A stretch of 64,000 nucleotides of DNA from Acinetobacter brisouii CIP 110357 (GTDB taxonomy: Bacteria > Pseudomonadota > Gammaproteobacteria > Pseudomonadales > Moraxellaceae), in contig NZ_KI530763.1 in the NCBI RefSeq assembly GCF_000488275.1, positions 430,840 to 494,839 of the forward strand. Direction: 5' to 3'. This document shows positions 22,062 through 31,701 of the stretch, piece by piece (position 1 is the stretch's first letter; each line of letters begins with the position of its first letter). The notes below the pieces were generated by a model. The model did no database searches. It saw only the letters and a list, made by a program, of their open reading frames with translations, and was not told where the DNA came from. The position numbers were made by a program, and so were the translations under genes.

Positions 22062-22595
22062 ATGGCGAATGAGCACAATGACCAAACTCAAGACCTAGAG
22101 CAAGAACAACTTGAGCAAGCTGAAGCACAACCAAATGCAGAAGTGACCGTTGAAGATTTAACAGCTCAGATTGCAAAACTTGAAGAAAGTTTGAAACTTG
22201 AAAAAGCGCGTGCTGCCAATGCCGTATATGAAGCAGAAAAAGTCAAGGAACGGGTTGAACGCGAAGCAGATGCAGCGAAAAAATTTGCTGTTGAAAAATT
22301 TGCAAAAAGCTTGCTTGATTCTGTCGATAACCTAGAACGCGCCATTCAGGCGGCAGGTGATGAAGAAAGTCCGCTTCTTGAAGGGGTTAAACTGACGTTA
22401 AAATCACTCACCCACGCACTTGAAAAATTTGAAGTTCTGGCTGTTGATACGGCTAACGGCTTCAATGCCGATTTGCATCAGGCGGTGGGAATCGACCCAA
22501 ATGCCAAAGCAGGCGAAATTGGTAACGTGTTGCAAAAAGGCTACACCCTTTCTGGTCGTCTATTGCGCCCTGCAATGGTCACAGTTGGTCAATAA
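22062..22595 (+). CDS. grpE: Nucleotide exchange factor GrpE
   Basis: Releases ADP from DnaK in the Hsp70 cycle. 177 residues with a Glu/Gln-rich disordered N-terminus, a long coiled coil at about 25-85, a short four-helix region, and the C-terminal beta domain ending with [13 protein letters not shown]. The ATG at 22062 is chosen because GGAGA sits 7 bp before it. A longer frame from 21978 carries a Cys-rich extension not found in GrpE. It is followed by dnaK after 120 bp. Confidence 0.93.
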   Translation: MANEHNDQTQDLEQEQLEQAEAQPNAEVTVEDLTAQIAKLEESLKLEKARAANAVYEAEKVKERVEREADAAKKFAVEKFAKSLLDSVDNLERAIQAAGDEESPLLEGVKLTLKSLTHALEKFEVLAVDTANGFNADLHQAVGIDPNAKAGEIGNVLQKGYTLSGRLLRPAMVTVGQ

Positions 22596-22638
22596 GCCTA
22601 CAATTTGGAGGGTTTTCCAATTTTTTTCACAAAAATTG

Positions 22639-22666
22639 CTTGAAAAAAATGGATTCACTCTCATAT
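22639..22666 (+). promoter_or_regulatory. Possible sigma-32 promoter of dnaK
   Basis: CTTGAAA, 12 bp, then CTCTCATAT. The -35 is perfect for RpoH and the -10 is weaker. With the grpE promoter it suggests dnaK has its own heat-shock start. Confidence 0.5.
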
Positions 22667-22715
22667 CGAATAACAAGCATAAACAATTGCAAAAAAATTT
22701 TTGAGGAACACATAA

Positions 22716-24665
22716 ATGGCTAAAATCATTGGTATTGACTTGGGTACAACCAACTCATGTGTTGCAGTACTTGAAGGCGACAAAGTAAAAGTTATTGAAA
22801 ACGCTGAAGGTGCGCGCACTACCCCATCGATTATTGCGTACAAAGATGGCGAAATCTTGGTTGGTCAATCTGCAAAACGTCAAGCAGTGACTAACCCGAA
22901 AAACACATTATTCGCGATTAAGCGTTTAATTGGTCGTCGTTATGAAGATCAAGCGGTTCAAAAAGACATTGGTCTTGTACCGTATAAAATCATCAAAGCA
23001 GACAATGGCGATGCTTGGGTTGAAGTCAACGACAAGAAATTAGCACCACAACAAATCTCTGCTGAAATCTTGAAAAAGATGAAGAAAACTGCAGAAGACT
23101 ACTTGGGTGAAACCGTTACTGAAGCGGTAATTACTGTTCCTGCTTACTTTAACGATGCACAGCGTCAAGCAACTAAAGATGCGGGTAAAATTGCAGGTTT
23201 AGACGTTAAACGTATCATCAACGAACCAACGGCTGCGGCACTTGCGTTCGGTATGGACAAAAAAGAAGGCGACCGTAAAGTTGCAGTTTACGACTTGGGT
23301 GGTGGTACATTCGACGTATCAATCATTGAAATCGCAGACCTTGATGGCGACCAACAAATCGAAGTATTGTCAACCAATGGTGACACATTCCTTGGTGGTG
23401 AAGACTTTGATAATGCATTGATCGAGTTCTTGGTTGAAGAATTCAAGAAAGAACAAAGTGTGAACTTGAAAAATGATCCACTTGCGTTACAACGTTTGAA
23501 AGAAGCTGCTGAAAAAGCAAAAATCGAGCTTTCTTCTTCTAACGCAACTGAAATCAACTTGCCATACATCACTGCTGATGCAACTGGTCCTAAGCACTTA
23601 GTGATCAACGTGACTCGTGCGAAACTTGAAGCATTGGTTGGTGATTTGGTTGCACGCACCATTGAACCATGTCGCGTTGCACTAAAAGATGCAGGCTTAT
23701 CAACTTCAGATATTTCTGACGTGATCTTGGTCGGTGGTCAAACACGTATGCCAATGGTTCAGCAAAAAGTCCAAGAATTCTTTGGTAAAGAACCACGTAA
23801 AGATGTAAACCCTGATGAAGCAGTTGCAATCGGTGCAGCAATTCAAGGTGCGGTATTGTCTGGTGATAAAACTGACGTATTGCTTCTTGACGTGACTCCG
23901 TTGACACTTGGTATCGAAACAATGGGCGGCGTATTAACTCCGATCATTGAGAAAAACACGACGATTCCTGCGAAGAAATCTCAAGTGTTCTCTACAGCTG
24001 CGGACAACCAGCCTGCAGTAGATATTTCGGTTTACCAAGGTGAGCGTAAAATTGCACAGCAAAACAAATTGCTAGGTAACTTCCAGTTGGGTGACATCCC
24101 TCCTGCGCCACGCGGTGTGCCACAAATTGAAGTATCGTTTGACATTAATGCTGATGGTATCTTGAAAGTTTCTGCAAAAGACAAGAGCACTGGTAAAGAG
24201 CAATCGATCCAGATTAAAGCCAACTCTGGTTTGTCTGATGCTGAAATCGAAGCAATGATCAAAGATGCTGAAGCAAATGCTGAAGAAGACCGTAAATTTG
24301 AAGAGCTAGCGAAAGCACGTAACGAAGCTGATGCTTTGGTTGCAAGCTCAAACAAAGCTGTAAAAGATTTAGGTGACAAAGTCACTGAAGATGAAAAAAC
24401 AGCGGTGACTACAGCAGTTTCTGAACTTGAAGCAGCAACCAAAGAAAATGACGTTGAAGTGATCAAAGCAAAAACTGAAGCGCTTCAAAACATCTTGATG
24501 CCAATCACACAACGTGCTTATGAACAAGCGCAAGGTGCTGAAGGTGGTGCGCAAGGTTTTGATCCAAATGCATTCCAAGGTGGTAATGCAGGTGCGCAAC
24601 AACAAAAAGCTGATGATGGCGTTGTTGATGCTGAATTCACTGAAGTAAAAGATGACAAAAAATAA
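22716..24665 (+). CDS. dnaK: Chaperone DnaK (Hsp70)
   Basis: Main cytoplasmic Hsp70. 649 residues. Signatures in order: [13 protein letters not shown] at 5-17, [14 protein letters not shown], and [11 protein letters not shown] in the ATPase domain. The substrate-binding domain and helical lid follow, then a Gly/Gln-rich tail ending with [10 protein letters not shown], the proteobacterial end for DnaJ/GrpE interplay. GAGGAA precedes the ATG. No dnaJ follows; a strong terminator and an unrelated gene come next. Confidence 0.98.
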   Translation: MAKIIGIDLGTTNSCVAVLEGDKVKVIENAEGARTTPSIIAYKDGEILVGQSAKRQAVTNPKNTLFAIKRLIGRRYEDQAVQKDIGLVPYKIIKADNGDAWVEVNDKKLAPQQISAEILKKMKKTAEDYLGETVTEAVITVPAYFNDAQRQATKDAGKIAGLDVKRIINEPTAAALAFGMDKKEGDRKVAVYDLGGGTFDVSIIEIADLDGDQQIEVLSTNGDTFLGGEDFDNALIEFLVEEFKKEQSVNLKNDPLALQRLKEAAEKAKIELSSSNATEINLPYITADATGPKHLVINVTRAKLEALVGDLVARTIEPCRVALKDAGLSTSDISDVILVGGQTRMPMVQQKVQEFFGKEPRKDVNPDEAVAIGAAIQGAVLSGDKTDVLLLDVTPLTLGIETMGGVLTPIIEKNTTIPAKKSQVFSTAADNQPAVDISVYQGERKIAQQNKLLGNFQLGDIPPAPRGVPQIEVSFDINADGILKVSAKDKSTGKEQSIQIKANSGLSDAEIEAMIKDAEANAEEDRKFEELAKARNEADALVASSNKAVKDLGDKVTEDEKTAVTTAVSELEAATKENDVEVIKAKTEALQNILMPITQRAYEQAQGAEGGAQGFDPNAFQGGNAGAQQQKADDGVVDAEFTEVKDDKK

Positions 24666-24680
24666 TTTGTCGCTTTAACT

Positions 24681-24709
24681 AAAAAACCGCGCGCAAGCGC
24701 GGTTTTTTT
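24681..24709 (+). terminator. dnaK terminator
   Basis: The perfect GC-rich stem ACCGCGC / GCGCGGT with GCAA loop, extended by flanking A and T runs of six or seven. Confidence 0.9.
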
Positions 24710-24766
24710 ATATCGGCATTACATGTACTCAAACAGGTACAGATTTTATAACATCGTCTGTTTATA

Positions 24767-25336
24767 ATGCTCAGCACCTCTATGTCCGATCTACTTGACA
24801 TGAAAATGATGCTGCTGCTCCAGTCTGAAAAAGTGATGTATATCAGCAAGATTTTGAGCTGTGCTGTGATTATCACCCTACTCTCTATCATTTTTGACAA
24901 GGATAAAACCAGCAATTTTTTTGTTTGGGCATCACTGACTGCTTTTTCGACTTTACAATTTAGCAGGCAAAGTAAAGTAAACTTTAACCAGATTATTGGT
25001 AACGTCATCGGCTCGATCATTGGAATTGTGATCTGGGTATTCATGACCCATGTGTCAGCTCATCATCTGTACTATATTAATCTCGAGTACTGGTTTCTGA
25101 TTTTGGGTATTTTTGTGACCACCCTGCTCTGCATTATGCTCAATCACAGTGAATATTGCGGGATTGCCTTGTCGAGTTTTTTAATCGTGACGATTTATGA
25201 TGTGGCACATCACACGATTGAAGGTGCATTATCGCGAATTTTCTTTTGTATTATTGGATGTTTAATTGCTTATCTGGTTGATTTCATTAGCCGCCAGATT
25301 GAACAAAAATGGCTATTTTATAAAAGCCAAGACTGA
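24767..25336 (+). CDS. FUSC-like small integral membrane protein
   Basis: 189 residues, about six hydrophobic segments (near 28-42, 50-62, 77-95, 106-125, 130-147, 155-172), ending in a basic tail. The NFNQIIGNVIGSIIGIVIW pattern resembles the N-terminal membrane half of FUSC / aromatic-acid-exporter proteins. The large soluble half is missing. Transport function is unproven. The start is uncertain: ATG at 24767, with alternatives at 24782 and 24800, and no strong ribosome site. It precedes the matrixin gene by 56 bp. Confidence 0.55.
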   Translation: MLSTSMSDLLDMKMMLLLQSEKVMYISKILSCAVIITLLSIIFDKDKTSNFFVWASLTAFSTLQFSRQSKVNFNQIIGNVIGSIIGIVIWVFMTHVSAHHLYYINLEYWFLILGIFVTTLLCIMLNHSEYCGIALSSFLIVTIYDVAHHTIEGALSRIFFCIIGCLIAYLVDFISRQIEQKWLFYKSQD

Positions 25337-25392
25337 GAATAACTGATCAATTTATTGCAACAAAAAATAAAACTGACAGGGCTAAATATACA

Positions 25393-26343
25393 ATGAAAAC
25401 AGGAAGTTTATTGCTGATCGCTTTGTGGGTTGCACTCTTGTTCTATCAACACATGCAATATCCACAAGTCAGGTTGAACCCGATTTCAACCCAGCTTTTT
25501 CACCCTTTTGATACACGCCTACATTATCGGATTGGTGACGTCGATCCGCGCTTTGAATTATCCCGCAGTGAATTACAACAACTCGCCGAGCAAGCATCCC
25601 ATATCTGGCAACAAGGTACGGGAAAAGACTGGTTAGTTTACGACCCACATGCCCGCCTGCAAATTAACTTTATTTATGATCAGCGTCAGGTCAATACCAC
25701 ACAGCGTCTCAGTGAGCTGCAACAGATTGAGCAGACTCAAAACCAGCAACAACAGCAGCAGCAACAAATTGATGGTCATAAAGCTGAAATTTTACGTGCA
25801 CAACAAGCCATTCAGCTCAAGCAAGATATCTTTCAGCATGAACTCAATCAGTACAATTCTATTGTGGAAATGGTCAATACTCATGGCGGTGCAAACCTTG
25901 AACTAAAACAACAATTTGATCATCAGAAACAGCATCTTGAACAACTCAAAGCTGAACTAAATCAGGCAATGGCTCAATATAACCAACTGGTACAACAATC
26001 AAATGCCCAAGTACAAAACTATAATCAGACCACTCAACAAATTAACCAGTCTATCCAGACTTATAATCAGCACTATGCAGCACGTGCCTTTGATAAAGGG
26101 CTTTTTAATGGACGCAGCATTAATATTTATGAATTTGAAAATCAGGATGATTTACGTCTGGTGATTGCACACGAGCTGGGACATGCCTTAGGTTTAGCCC
26201 ATACCGAAGTCAATTCGCATGCCTTGATGTACCCTATATTAAAAGATCAGAATATGCATAATTTCCAGCTGACTATAGATGACCGCTTGCTATTGCAACA
26301 AAATTCTTCTTGGAAAAAGTTTTTGGATAAATTCAATCCATAA
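25393..26343 (+). CDS. Membrane-anchored matrixin-like zinc metalloprotease with coiled-coil insert
   Basis: 316 residues. An N-terminal hydrophobic segment (5-18) looks like an uncleaved anchor and places the rest outside the cytoplasm. The metzincin zinc motif HELGHALGLAH uses H260, E261, H264 and H270, with a Met-turn at M279 (ALMYP). Strand and helix segments before residue 96 fit a matrixin fold. Residues about 105-230 form a Gln-rich coiled coil, with eight consecutive Gln, inserted before the zinc helix. Its substrate is unknown; the small acidic protein gene lies immediately downstream. Confidence 0.8.
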   Translation: MKTGSLLLIALWVALLFYQHMQYPQVRLNPISTQLFHPFDTRLHYRIGDVDPRFELSRSELQQLAEQASHIWQQGTGKDWLVYDPHARLQINFIYDQRQVNTTQRLSELQQIEQTQNQQQQQQQQIDGHKAEILRAQQAIQLKQDIFQHELNQYNSIVEMVNTHGGANLELKQQFDHQKQHLEQLKAELNQAMAQYNQLVQQSNAQVQNYNQTTQQINQSIQTYNQHYAARAFDKGLFNGRSINIYEFENQDDLRLVIAHELGHALGLAHTEVNSHALMYPILKDQNMHNFQLTIDDRLLLQQNSSWKKFLDKFNP

Positions 26344-26409
26344 CGCCATGATGCAAGCGAATTTCATGCTATGGTTATGCGAGATACCTTAAATTCGATG
26401 GAGATCAGC

Positions 26410-26784
26410 GTGAGTTATTATCATATTATTGTCGAAGTGAATGATCACATCAGCACAATTGAAGAAACACGTGATATTGAAATCTTTAATATTGAAGAGC
26501 TTACCCCTTATCTGCATGGGCTACTGCTGCCTTATTTCAATAAACAAATGATCGAATTTGAGGACGAAAATATTCCATTTGACGATATTTTGCATCTTGA
26601 AATTAAACAGACCAAAATGCCGATTGAATACCTGATTGAAGAAGAGCAAAAAGAATTACCGAGCGATACGGATGTCACAATTACCGCGCACGAAATTTTT
26701 AATGATCGTGAACTGAGTCAAGATGTGACAAAAGTGATTTTTGATGTTCTCGATGCAGTCAAAATTGATCGTGAGAGTTTTTAA
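26410..26784 (+). CDS. Small acidic protein of unknown function
   Basis: Not recognised. 124 residues, strongly acidic, no Cys, no signal peptide or membrane segment. It begins SYYHIIVEVNDHI and looks like a compact cytoplasmic alpha/beta protein. The start is a GTG at 26410 because GGAGA lies 5 bp before it; in-frame ATGs at 26398 and 26371 are alternatives. It follows the matrixin gene by 66 bp on the same strand and is closed by a terminator, so co-transcription is likely. Confidence 0.65.
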   Translation: MSYYHIIVEVNDHISTIEETRDIEIFNIEELTPYLHGLLLPYFNKQMIEFEDENIPFDDILHLEIKQTKMPIEYLIEEEQKELPSDTDVTITAHEIFNDRELSQDVTKVIFDVLDAVKIDRESF

Positions 26785-26795
26785 GCATGATTCTT

Positions 26796-26825
26796 GAAAA
26801 AGGTCTGAACTTTCAGACCTTTTTC
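26796..26825. terminator. Bidirectional terminator before the lytic transglycosylase gene
   Basis: The perfect stem GAAAAAGGTCTGAA with its complement and a tiny loop, flanked by A and T runs, lies between two converging genes. Confidence 0.85.
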
Positions 26826-26840
26826 AATGCTACTGCTGAA

Positions 26841-28154
26841 TTATTGCATCATTTTAACAGCTTGTTGTTGGCGCAGTGCCTGTAAAATTTTTTGCCCTGC
26901 CCGACCTGTAGCTGGCAAGCCCAAACGCTGTTGTTCCTGTTGAATTGCCTGACGGGTTTTATCCCCAATCAAGCCATCTGGGTTACCAATGTCATAACCC
27001 TTGTTTAAAAGCATCTGCTGAATTTCACGACGCTCTGCACGTGATGTGCCTGCATCATCAGTTGGCCAAGCAGTTCTAAACTCGCCCTGCCCTTGTAACC
27101 GATCCGATAAATGCGCAATTGCCAAGGCATAACTTTCCGAAGCGTTATAACTATAAATTGCATCAAAGTTTTTAAACACTAAAAACGCTGGGCCATTTGT
27201 GTCTGTAGGTGTCATTAAACCTGCAGACGTTGTATCACTCAAATTTCCCTGAATTAAAGCAGAACCATCGGCACGGACTACCCCGCGTGAAAGCCAGTAA
27301 CTGAGTGGTTTTTTATTGCGTCGACTTTCACCTACAATCGACATCCCTGCTGGTAATTTGACTTCAAAGCCCCACGGCAAACCTGTTTGCCAGCCTGCTT
27401 TTTTCAAGAAATTGGCTGTAGATGCCAAAGCATCAGGCACACTCGATACTAAATCACGGCGGCCATCTCCATCAAAATCAACGGCTAAACGCTCATAAGT
27501 TACAGGCATAAACTGAGTATGCCCAAAAGCTCCTGCCCATGAACCTTTTAACTGATCTAGGGATAAATCACCACGTTGCAAGATACGCATGGCAGCAAAA
27601 AACTCACCCCGAAAATAACTTTGACGGCGTCCTTCGCAGCTTAAAGTTCCCAATGCCTGTAAGAGCGGATATTTTCCTGAAATATCCCCATAATTACTTT
27701 CCACACCCCATACCGCCACAATCGTTTCGACAGGCACACCATAAACTTGTGAAGCACGGTTTAAAACTTCACGATACTGAGCAATTTTCTGTTGCCCTTG
27801 CTGGACACGTTCATCATCGACTAACCCAGACAAATAATCCCAAATCGGCGTTGAAAATTCTGGTTGGTAGTTAAGTTTTTCTAATACTGAGCGATCAGGT
27901 GTTAAGTGCTGGGTGTACTGATTATAAGTTTCAGCATTCACACCAGCTGCCTGAGCTTGAGAACGCAAGTTTGCTAAGCATTGCTGAAATTGATCTTGGC
28001 CAAAAGCATTGGGTGGAGAAAATTGCGGAGAACTACTGATGATTGTTGTGTGATGGCTCTTGTCTGTATCACTCACACCATTAATGATTAATTCTGCATG
28101 AGTATGAGTTGTTGCTAGAAAAAGACTACCGACAAGAAAAGGAAAAGGACGCAT
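26841..28154 (-). CDS. Lytic murein transglycosylase, MltB family, with peptidoglycan-binding domain
   Basis: Cleaves the MurNAc-GlcNAc bond of peptidoglycan, forming anhydro ends. 437 residues. The signal peptide ends near residue 20 (THTHA) with no lipobox Cys, so it is a soluble periplasmic form. The catalytic domain has VAVWGVESNYG with the catalytic Glu, then GSWAGAFGHTQFMP and DFDGDGRRDLV. A C-terminal PG_binding_1 domain covers about 365-430 (QMLLNKGYDIGNPDGLIGDKTR pattern). Its upstream gap is the DnaA-box region at 28.2-28.6 kb. Confidence 0.9.
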   Translation of the reverse strand: MRPFPFLVGSLFLATTHTHAELIINGVSDTDKSHHTTIISSSPQFSPPNAFGQDQFQQCLANLRSQAQAAGVNAETYNQYTQHLTPDRSVLEKLNYQPEFSTPIWDYLSGLVDDERVQQGQQKIAQYREVLNRASQVYGVPVETIVAVWGVESNYGDISGKYPLLQALGTLSCEGRRQSYFRGEFFAAMRILQRGDLSLDQLKGSWAGAFGHTQFMPVTYERLAVDFDGDGRRDLVSSVPDALASTANFLKKAGWQTGLPWGFEVKLPAGMSIVGESRRNKKPLSYWLSRGVVRADGSALIQGNLSDTTSAGLMTPTDTNGPAFLVFKNFDAIYSYNASESYALAIAHLSDRLQGQGEFRTAWPTDDAGTSRAERREIQQMLLNKGYDIGNPDGLIGDKTRQAIQQEQQRLGLPATGRAGQKILQALRQQQAVKMMQ

Positions 28155-28629
28155 ATGATCTTGCTCGCCATTTTGAATTCAAATAATCACCCTAACATAT
28201 CATTATCCCAAAAAAATGACGATGCAATTTAAATTCAAATGTACAAATACTCGCAATTTCACAGCATTTCTGCGTTTTGAATTTAAATTCAAATTTTTAA
28301 ATTCAAAACAAATGAATTCATTTTTACAATAAGGGAAATGAAGATAAAATTCATAAAATGAGAATGTGGATATCTTTTAACTTATCCACAAAAATAAAAC
28401 AAGTCACTGTTTTTAAAAATTAAAATTAATTGTATTTTAAAAATTGATAGTTTTGCATGTTGAGCTACAGCAGTTATGATTTTTTGAATTCATTTTTTTA
28501 AATTTGAATTCAAACCAACTTTTTAAATTCAAAACTTTAAATTCAAATTTAATTTTCCAGTGTGTGGATTTATCCACAGCCTCAATCATTTTGAATTTAA
28601 AACGGCGGCTATCTTGCCTGAGAAATTGT
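28155..28629. other. AT-rich gap with DnaA boxes and palindromic TTGAATTTAAATTCAA repeats
   Basis: No gene is seen. DnaA boxes: TTATCCACA at 28382-28390 and 28570-28578 (perfect), and TGTGGATAT at 28365 and TGTGGATTT at 28563 (one mismatch each). About ten copies of a TTGAATTTAAATTCAA-type element lie at 28172, 28226, 28276, 28294, 28310, 28484, 28500, 28521, 28536 and 28588. The copy at 28276-28293 is an 18-bp perfect palindrome also present in oriC. Confidence 0.75.
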
Positions 28630-28630
28630 C

Positions 28631-28667
28631 AAAAAAAAAGCGCTTGCCGAGACAAACGCTTTTTTTA
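28631..28667. terminator. purK terminator
   Basis: The stem AGCGCTTG / CAAACGCT (one mismatch) between a nine-A and a seven-T run, just after the purK stop. Confidence 0.75.
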
Positions 28668-28681
28668 ACAACAATCTAGCT

Positions 28682-29803
28682 TCAGATGTTCATATCTTGA
28701 GTTAATGCCAGTGGTTCAGGCAAGATTTTCGCCAATTGACGACATAAAGTCGTTAATTGCGCAGCATCGACTGGCATTAAAGTAATGTGTCCAAGCTTAC
28801 GACCTTGACGTTCAGTTTTGTTATACAAATGCAGATGCGCACCATCTAATGCCAACACATCTTCGGTTTTTGGATGCTGACCGATGATATTAATCATCAC
28901 CGTTGGACGAACAACATCTGTTGAACCGAGTGGCAAGCCCGCAACGGCGCGAATGTGGTTTTCAAACTGTGAGCAGACTGCACCTTCAATTGACCAGTGT
29001 CCTGAGTTATGCACACGTGGCGCCATTTCATTGGCATATAGGCCTTGTTCTGTCACGAACAGTTCAAGCGTCAACACACCGACATAATTCAAATGATTGA
29101 GCAAACGGGTAATATAGTCCTGTGCCACAGGCTGCAAATCTGCACTGTTTGGCGCAGGTACAATCGAGTGTGACAAGATGCCGTTATGGTGATGGTTTTC
29201 TGCTAGCGCCCAAGTTTTGACTTCACCATTCTGCCCACGTACCGCAATAATTGAAACTTCGCGCGAGAATTTTACAAAGCTTTCAGCGATCAGGCTTTTT
29301 GCAGGGCCGAGTTCTGCCCATGCGGTATCGATCTGATCTTCAGAGCGCAAGACAAACTGACCTTTACCATCATAACCGCCTGTCGCAGTTTTCAGGACAA
29401 TTGGCAAACCCAAGTCAGTCACAGCCTGTTTTAGGCTCTCAAGGCTATCCACAGCACGATAAGGTGCAACTGGAATACTCAACTGATCAAACAAGGCTTT
29501 TTCAAGCAAGCGGTTTTGTGCAATTGCCAACGCCTGACGCGGTGGATGCAATTGTTTGCTTTGCGTCAACACGTCGACATCAGCCAATGGTGTATTTTCA
29601 AATTCCAGACTAAAAACATCTGCACTGTCAATAAATTGCTGCAAACCGTTTTCTGCCTGACTTGAAATCACCTGACCCAACACAGCAGATGGGCAATCGG
29701 TACTGGCTTCAAAGAAAGTACATTGGATATTTAGTGGTAACGCAGCTTGAGCCATCATACGACCCAGTTGACCACCACCAAAAATTCCGATGGTTTTGTT
29801 CAT
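28682..29803 (-). CDS. purK: N5-carboxyaminoimidazole ribonucleotide synthase
   Basis: ATP-dependent carboxylation of AIR to N5-CAIR in purine synthesis. 373 residues, ATP-grasp fold. GIFGGGQLGRMMA opens the N-terminal domain, VLKTATGGYDGKGQ lies in the ATP-binding region, and the signature NEMAPRVHNSGHW is near residue 265. The start at 29803 (MNKTIGIFGGGQ) is favoured by a GAGAT site; a longer in-frame start upstream would overlap purE. It follows purE by 13 bp in a two-gene operon. Confidence 0.95.
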   Translation of the reverse strand: MNKTIGIFGGGQLGRMMAQAALPLNIQCTFFEASTDCPSAVLGQVISSQAENGLQQFIDSADVFSLEFENTPLADVDVLTQSKQLHPPRQALAIAQNRLLEKALFDQLSIPVAPYRAVDSLESLKQAVTDLGLPIVLKTATGGYDGKGQFVLRSEDQIDTAWAELGPAKSLIAESFVKFSREVSIIAVRGQNGEVKTWALAENHHHNGILSHSIVPAPNSADLQPVAQDYITRLLNHLNYVGVLTLELFVTEQGLYANEMAPRVHNSGHWSIEGAVCSQFENHIRAVAGLPLGSTDVVRPTVMINIIGQHPKTEDVLALDGAHLHLYNKTERQGRKLGHITLMPVDAAQLTTLCRQLAKILPEPLALTQDMNI

Positions 29804-29816
29804 GATCAAATCTCGT

Positions 29817-30332
29817 TTATACCTGACCTGGAATGTTGTTGTTGGCAACTTTAGCAGTTTGTGCTTCACGGAAAGCTGTGACATTTTTAGCGATGTCAGC
29901 ACGCGTCAAACCTAAAATTTGTGCTGCCATAATCGCGGCATTGGTTGCACCTGCAGGGCCAATCGCCAAAGTACCTACCGCAATACCTGCTGGCATTTGT
30001 ACGATCGAAAGGAGAGAGTCGACACCATTTAAAATCGATGATTTGACTGGAACACCTAAAACAGGTAAATCCGTTTTCGCCGCACACATACCAGGTAAAT
30101 GCGCTGCGCCGCCAGCACCAGCAATAATCACTTGAATACCGCGTTCGCGCGCGGTTTCGGCATATTCAAACAAACGATCTGGAGTACGGTGTGCAGAAAC
30201 TACTTCAGCTTCAAAAGGGACACCAAGCTGTTTTAGCATATTGGCAGTGTGTTCTAAGGTTGCCCAATCAGATTGAGAACCCATAATAATTCCGACTAAA
30301 GGTTGAGCGTCTGGAGCTGCGACCGTATTCAT
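29817..30332 (-). CDS. purE: N5-carboxyaminoimidazole ribonucleotide mutase
   Basis: Converts N5-CAIR to CAIR, the step after PurK. 171 residues. The class I PurE core is clear: [36 protein letters not shown] and [12 protein letters not shown] short extra N-terminus ([10 protein letters not shown]) precedes the core. The ATG at 30332 has GGAAA before it; a TTG four codons upstream is less likely. First gene of purEK; its promoter is visible upstream. Confidence 0.95.
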   Translation of the reverse strand: MNTVAAPDAQPLVGIIMGSQSDWATLEHTANMLKQLGVPFEAEVVSAHRTPDRLFEYAETARERGIQVIIAGAGGAAHLPGMCAAKTDLPVLGVPVKSSILNGVDSLLSIVQMPAGIAVGTLAIGPAGATNAAIMAAQILGLTRADIAKNVTAFREAQTAKVANNNIPGQV

Positions 30333-30409
30333 TGATATTTCCAAAGCGTAAGTAGATCAATGCGCTTAGCAAAGCCAAGAAGTGCATTGCATAAATATTA
30401 GGGCACTCT

Positions 30410-30438
30410 AGTATAGCGGTTTTTTTCATCCTCTCCAA
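30410..30438 (-). promoter_or_regulatory. purEK promoter
   Basis: The minus strand has TTGGAG (30433-30438), a 17-bp spacer and TATACT (30410-30415), about 78 bp before the purE start. Confidence 0.6.
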
Positions 30439-30470
30439 AAATACTCATCGCTTCACCACGAATTTGCAGA

Positions 30471-30815
30471 TTATTGGCTACGAAACACAAAATACACACA
30501 GCCGAGCAGGCAACATCCCGCCCAGAGATAATCCAGTTTGAAAGGTTGTTTAAATAAAAACAGCATGAAGGGCACAAACACCAGTAAAGTCACGACTTCT
30601 TGGGTAATTTTCATTTCGCCCATGCTAAAGCCTTGCTGGGCAAATAAGCGCGTGGCAGGAATCATGAAACTATATTCGAGGAAGGCAATACACCAACCAA
30701 ATAAAATGGCTTTCCAAAGCGGAGCAGCATGTAAAAATTTCAAATGCCCATACCATGCCAATGTCATGAAACAGTTGGAAATAATCAGCAAAATAAAGGG
30801 TAAAGGCGTGATCAA
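30471..30815 (-). CDS. DUF486 family small membrane protein (DMT-like)
   Basis: 114 residues with four hydrophobic segments. The family signature is clear: SNCFMTLAWYGHLKF near the N-terminus, then FLEYSFMIPATR and ITQEVVTLLVFVPFM. DUF486 proteins belong to the drug/metabolite transporter clan, but no substrate is known. The start is a TTG (complement of 30813-30815) because no in-frame ATG lies at the right place; this is uncertain by a few codons. Divergent from the first PAP2 gene. Confidence 0.8.
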   Translation of the reverse strand: MITPLPFILLIISNCFMTLAWYGHLKFLHAAPLWKAILFGWCIAFLEYSFMIPATRLFAQQGFSMGEMKITQEVVTLLVFVPFMLFLFKQPFKLDYLWAGCCLLGCVYFVFRSQ

Positions 30816-31030
30816 AATGTCAATTCCAAATAAATGATTCTGATTTATATTATAGTTTTACCAAAATCATGTCATGATTTCTCAGCGCATCAAGATGCTT
30901 GAAATACATTTAAAAATATTAAAATCAGCATGTTATAAAAGAAAGATCTTTATAGGATTTTTGTTTAAAGCATCATCCTGATAAATCCCTTAAAATGCAC
31001 ACAGAAAATTTATTGGGTCATTGCCGAAAA

Positions 31031-31564
31031 ATGTTGAACCTGACACAACTTAATTATGATTTATTTAAAATAATTTATATGACGGGACGTCATTCTGAAT
31101 TTGCTTTAAGCGCTGCCTTGTTTTTCTCACATTATCTCACCACAATTTTAGCGGTCATTTTGCTGTTTAGTATGGCACTTAGAAAAAGCTATCCCATCCT
31201 GTTTCTTAAAGCGTTGGTACTGACTCTTTGCGCCTCTCTTTTAAATTATATCTTTGATCATACTTTTGATTTTCCACGCCCATTTACGCTTGGTTTAAGT
31301 CAAAACCACATCAAACATTCAAATAACAACTCATTTCCAAGTAGCCATATGCTGGTGATGAGCACGATTGCCTTTGCTTACTGTTTTTCATCCAAATTCT
31401 GGATTGGCTGTGGCCTGTTGCTAGCAGCACTCGCTGTTGGCTGGTCACGGATTTATCTGGGTGTGCATTTTCCCTTTGATATTTTGGGGGCTTTGCTGAT
31501 TGCACTGGGCTTAAATTTTGTAGCGTATCAAGCTCTCAAAAAATATCCACGCTGGATTGGCTAA
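31031..31564 (+). CDS. PAP2 phosphatase, likely undecaprenyl-diphosphatase (copy 1)
   Basis: 177 residues, about five membrane segments. PAP2 catalytic motifs: the FPSSH motif (SFPSSHMLVM) and SRIYLGVHFPFDILG with the second His and Asp. The upstream motif is KX6RP-like (FDFPRPF). BcrC-type proteins of this size remove a phosphate from undecaprenyl pyrophosphate to recycle the lipid carrier. ATG at 31031 aligns with the second copy; an ATG at 30995 is possible. It lies upstream of mpl and is a diverged paralogue of the gene at 33242. Confidence 0.8.
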   Translation: MLNLTQLNYDLFKIIYMTGRHSEFALSAALFFSHYLTTILAVILLFSMALRKSYPILFLKALVLTLCASLLNYIFDHTFDFPRPFTLGLSQNHIKHSNNNSFPSSHMLVMSTIAFAYCFSSKFWIGCGLLLAALAVGWSRIYLGVHFPFDILGALLIALGLNFVAYQALKKYPRWIG

Positions 31565-31701
31565 AGTCCAATCCTCATGGCAAACCCATACAAGTTCTCA
31601 CGTTTTTTGACTATCTTTTCAAATACAGCCTTGCTATGGTTGCCAATAATTTCAAATAAACACACGATTCAGCATATCGGAAACAGTGGAGTAGGCGAGT
31701 T

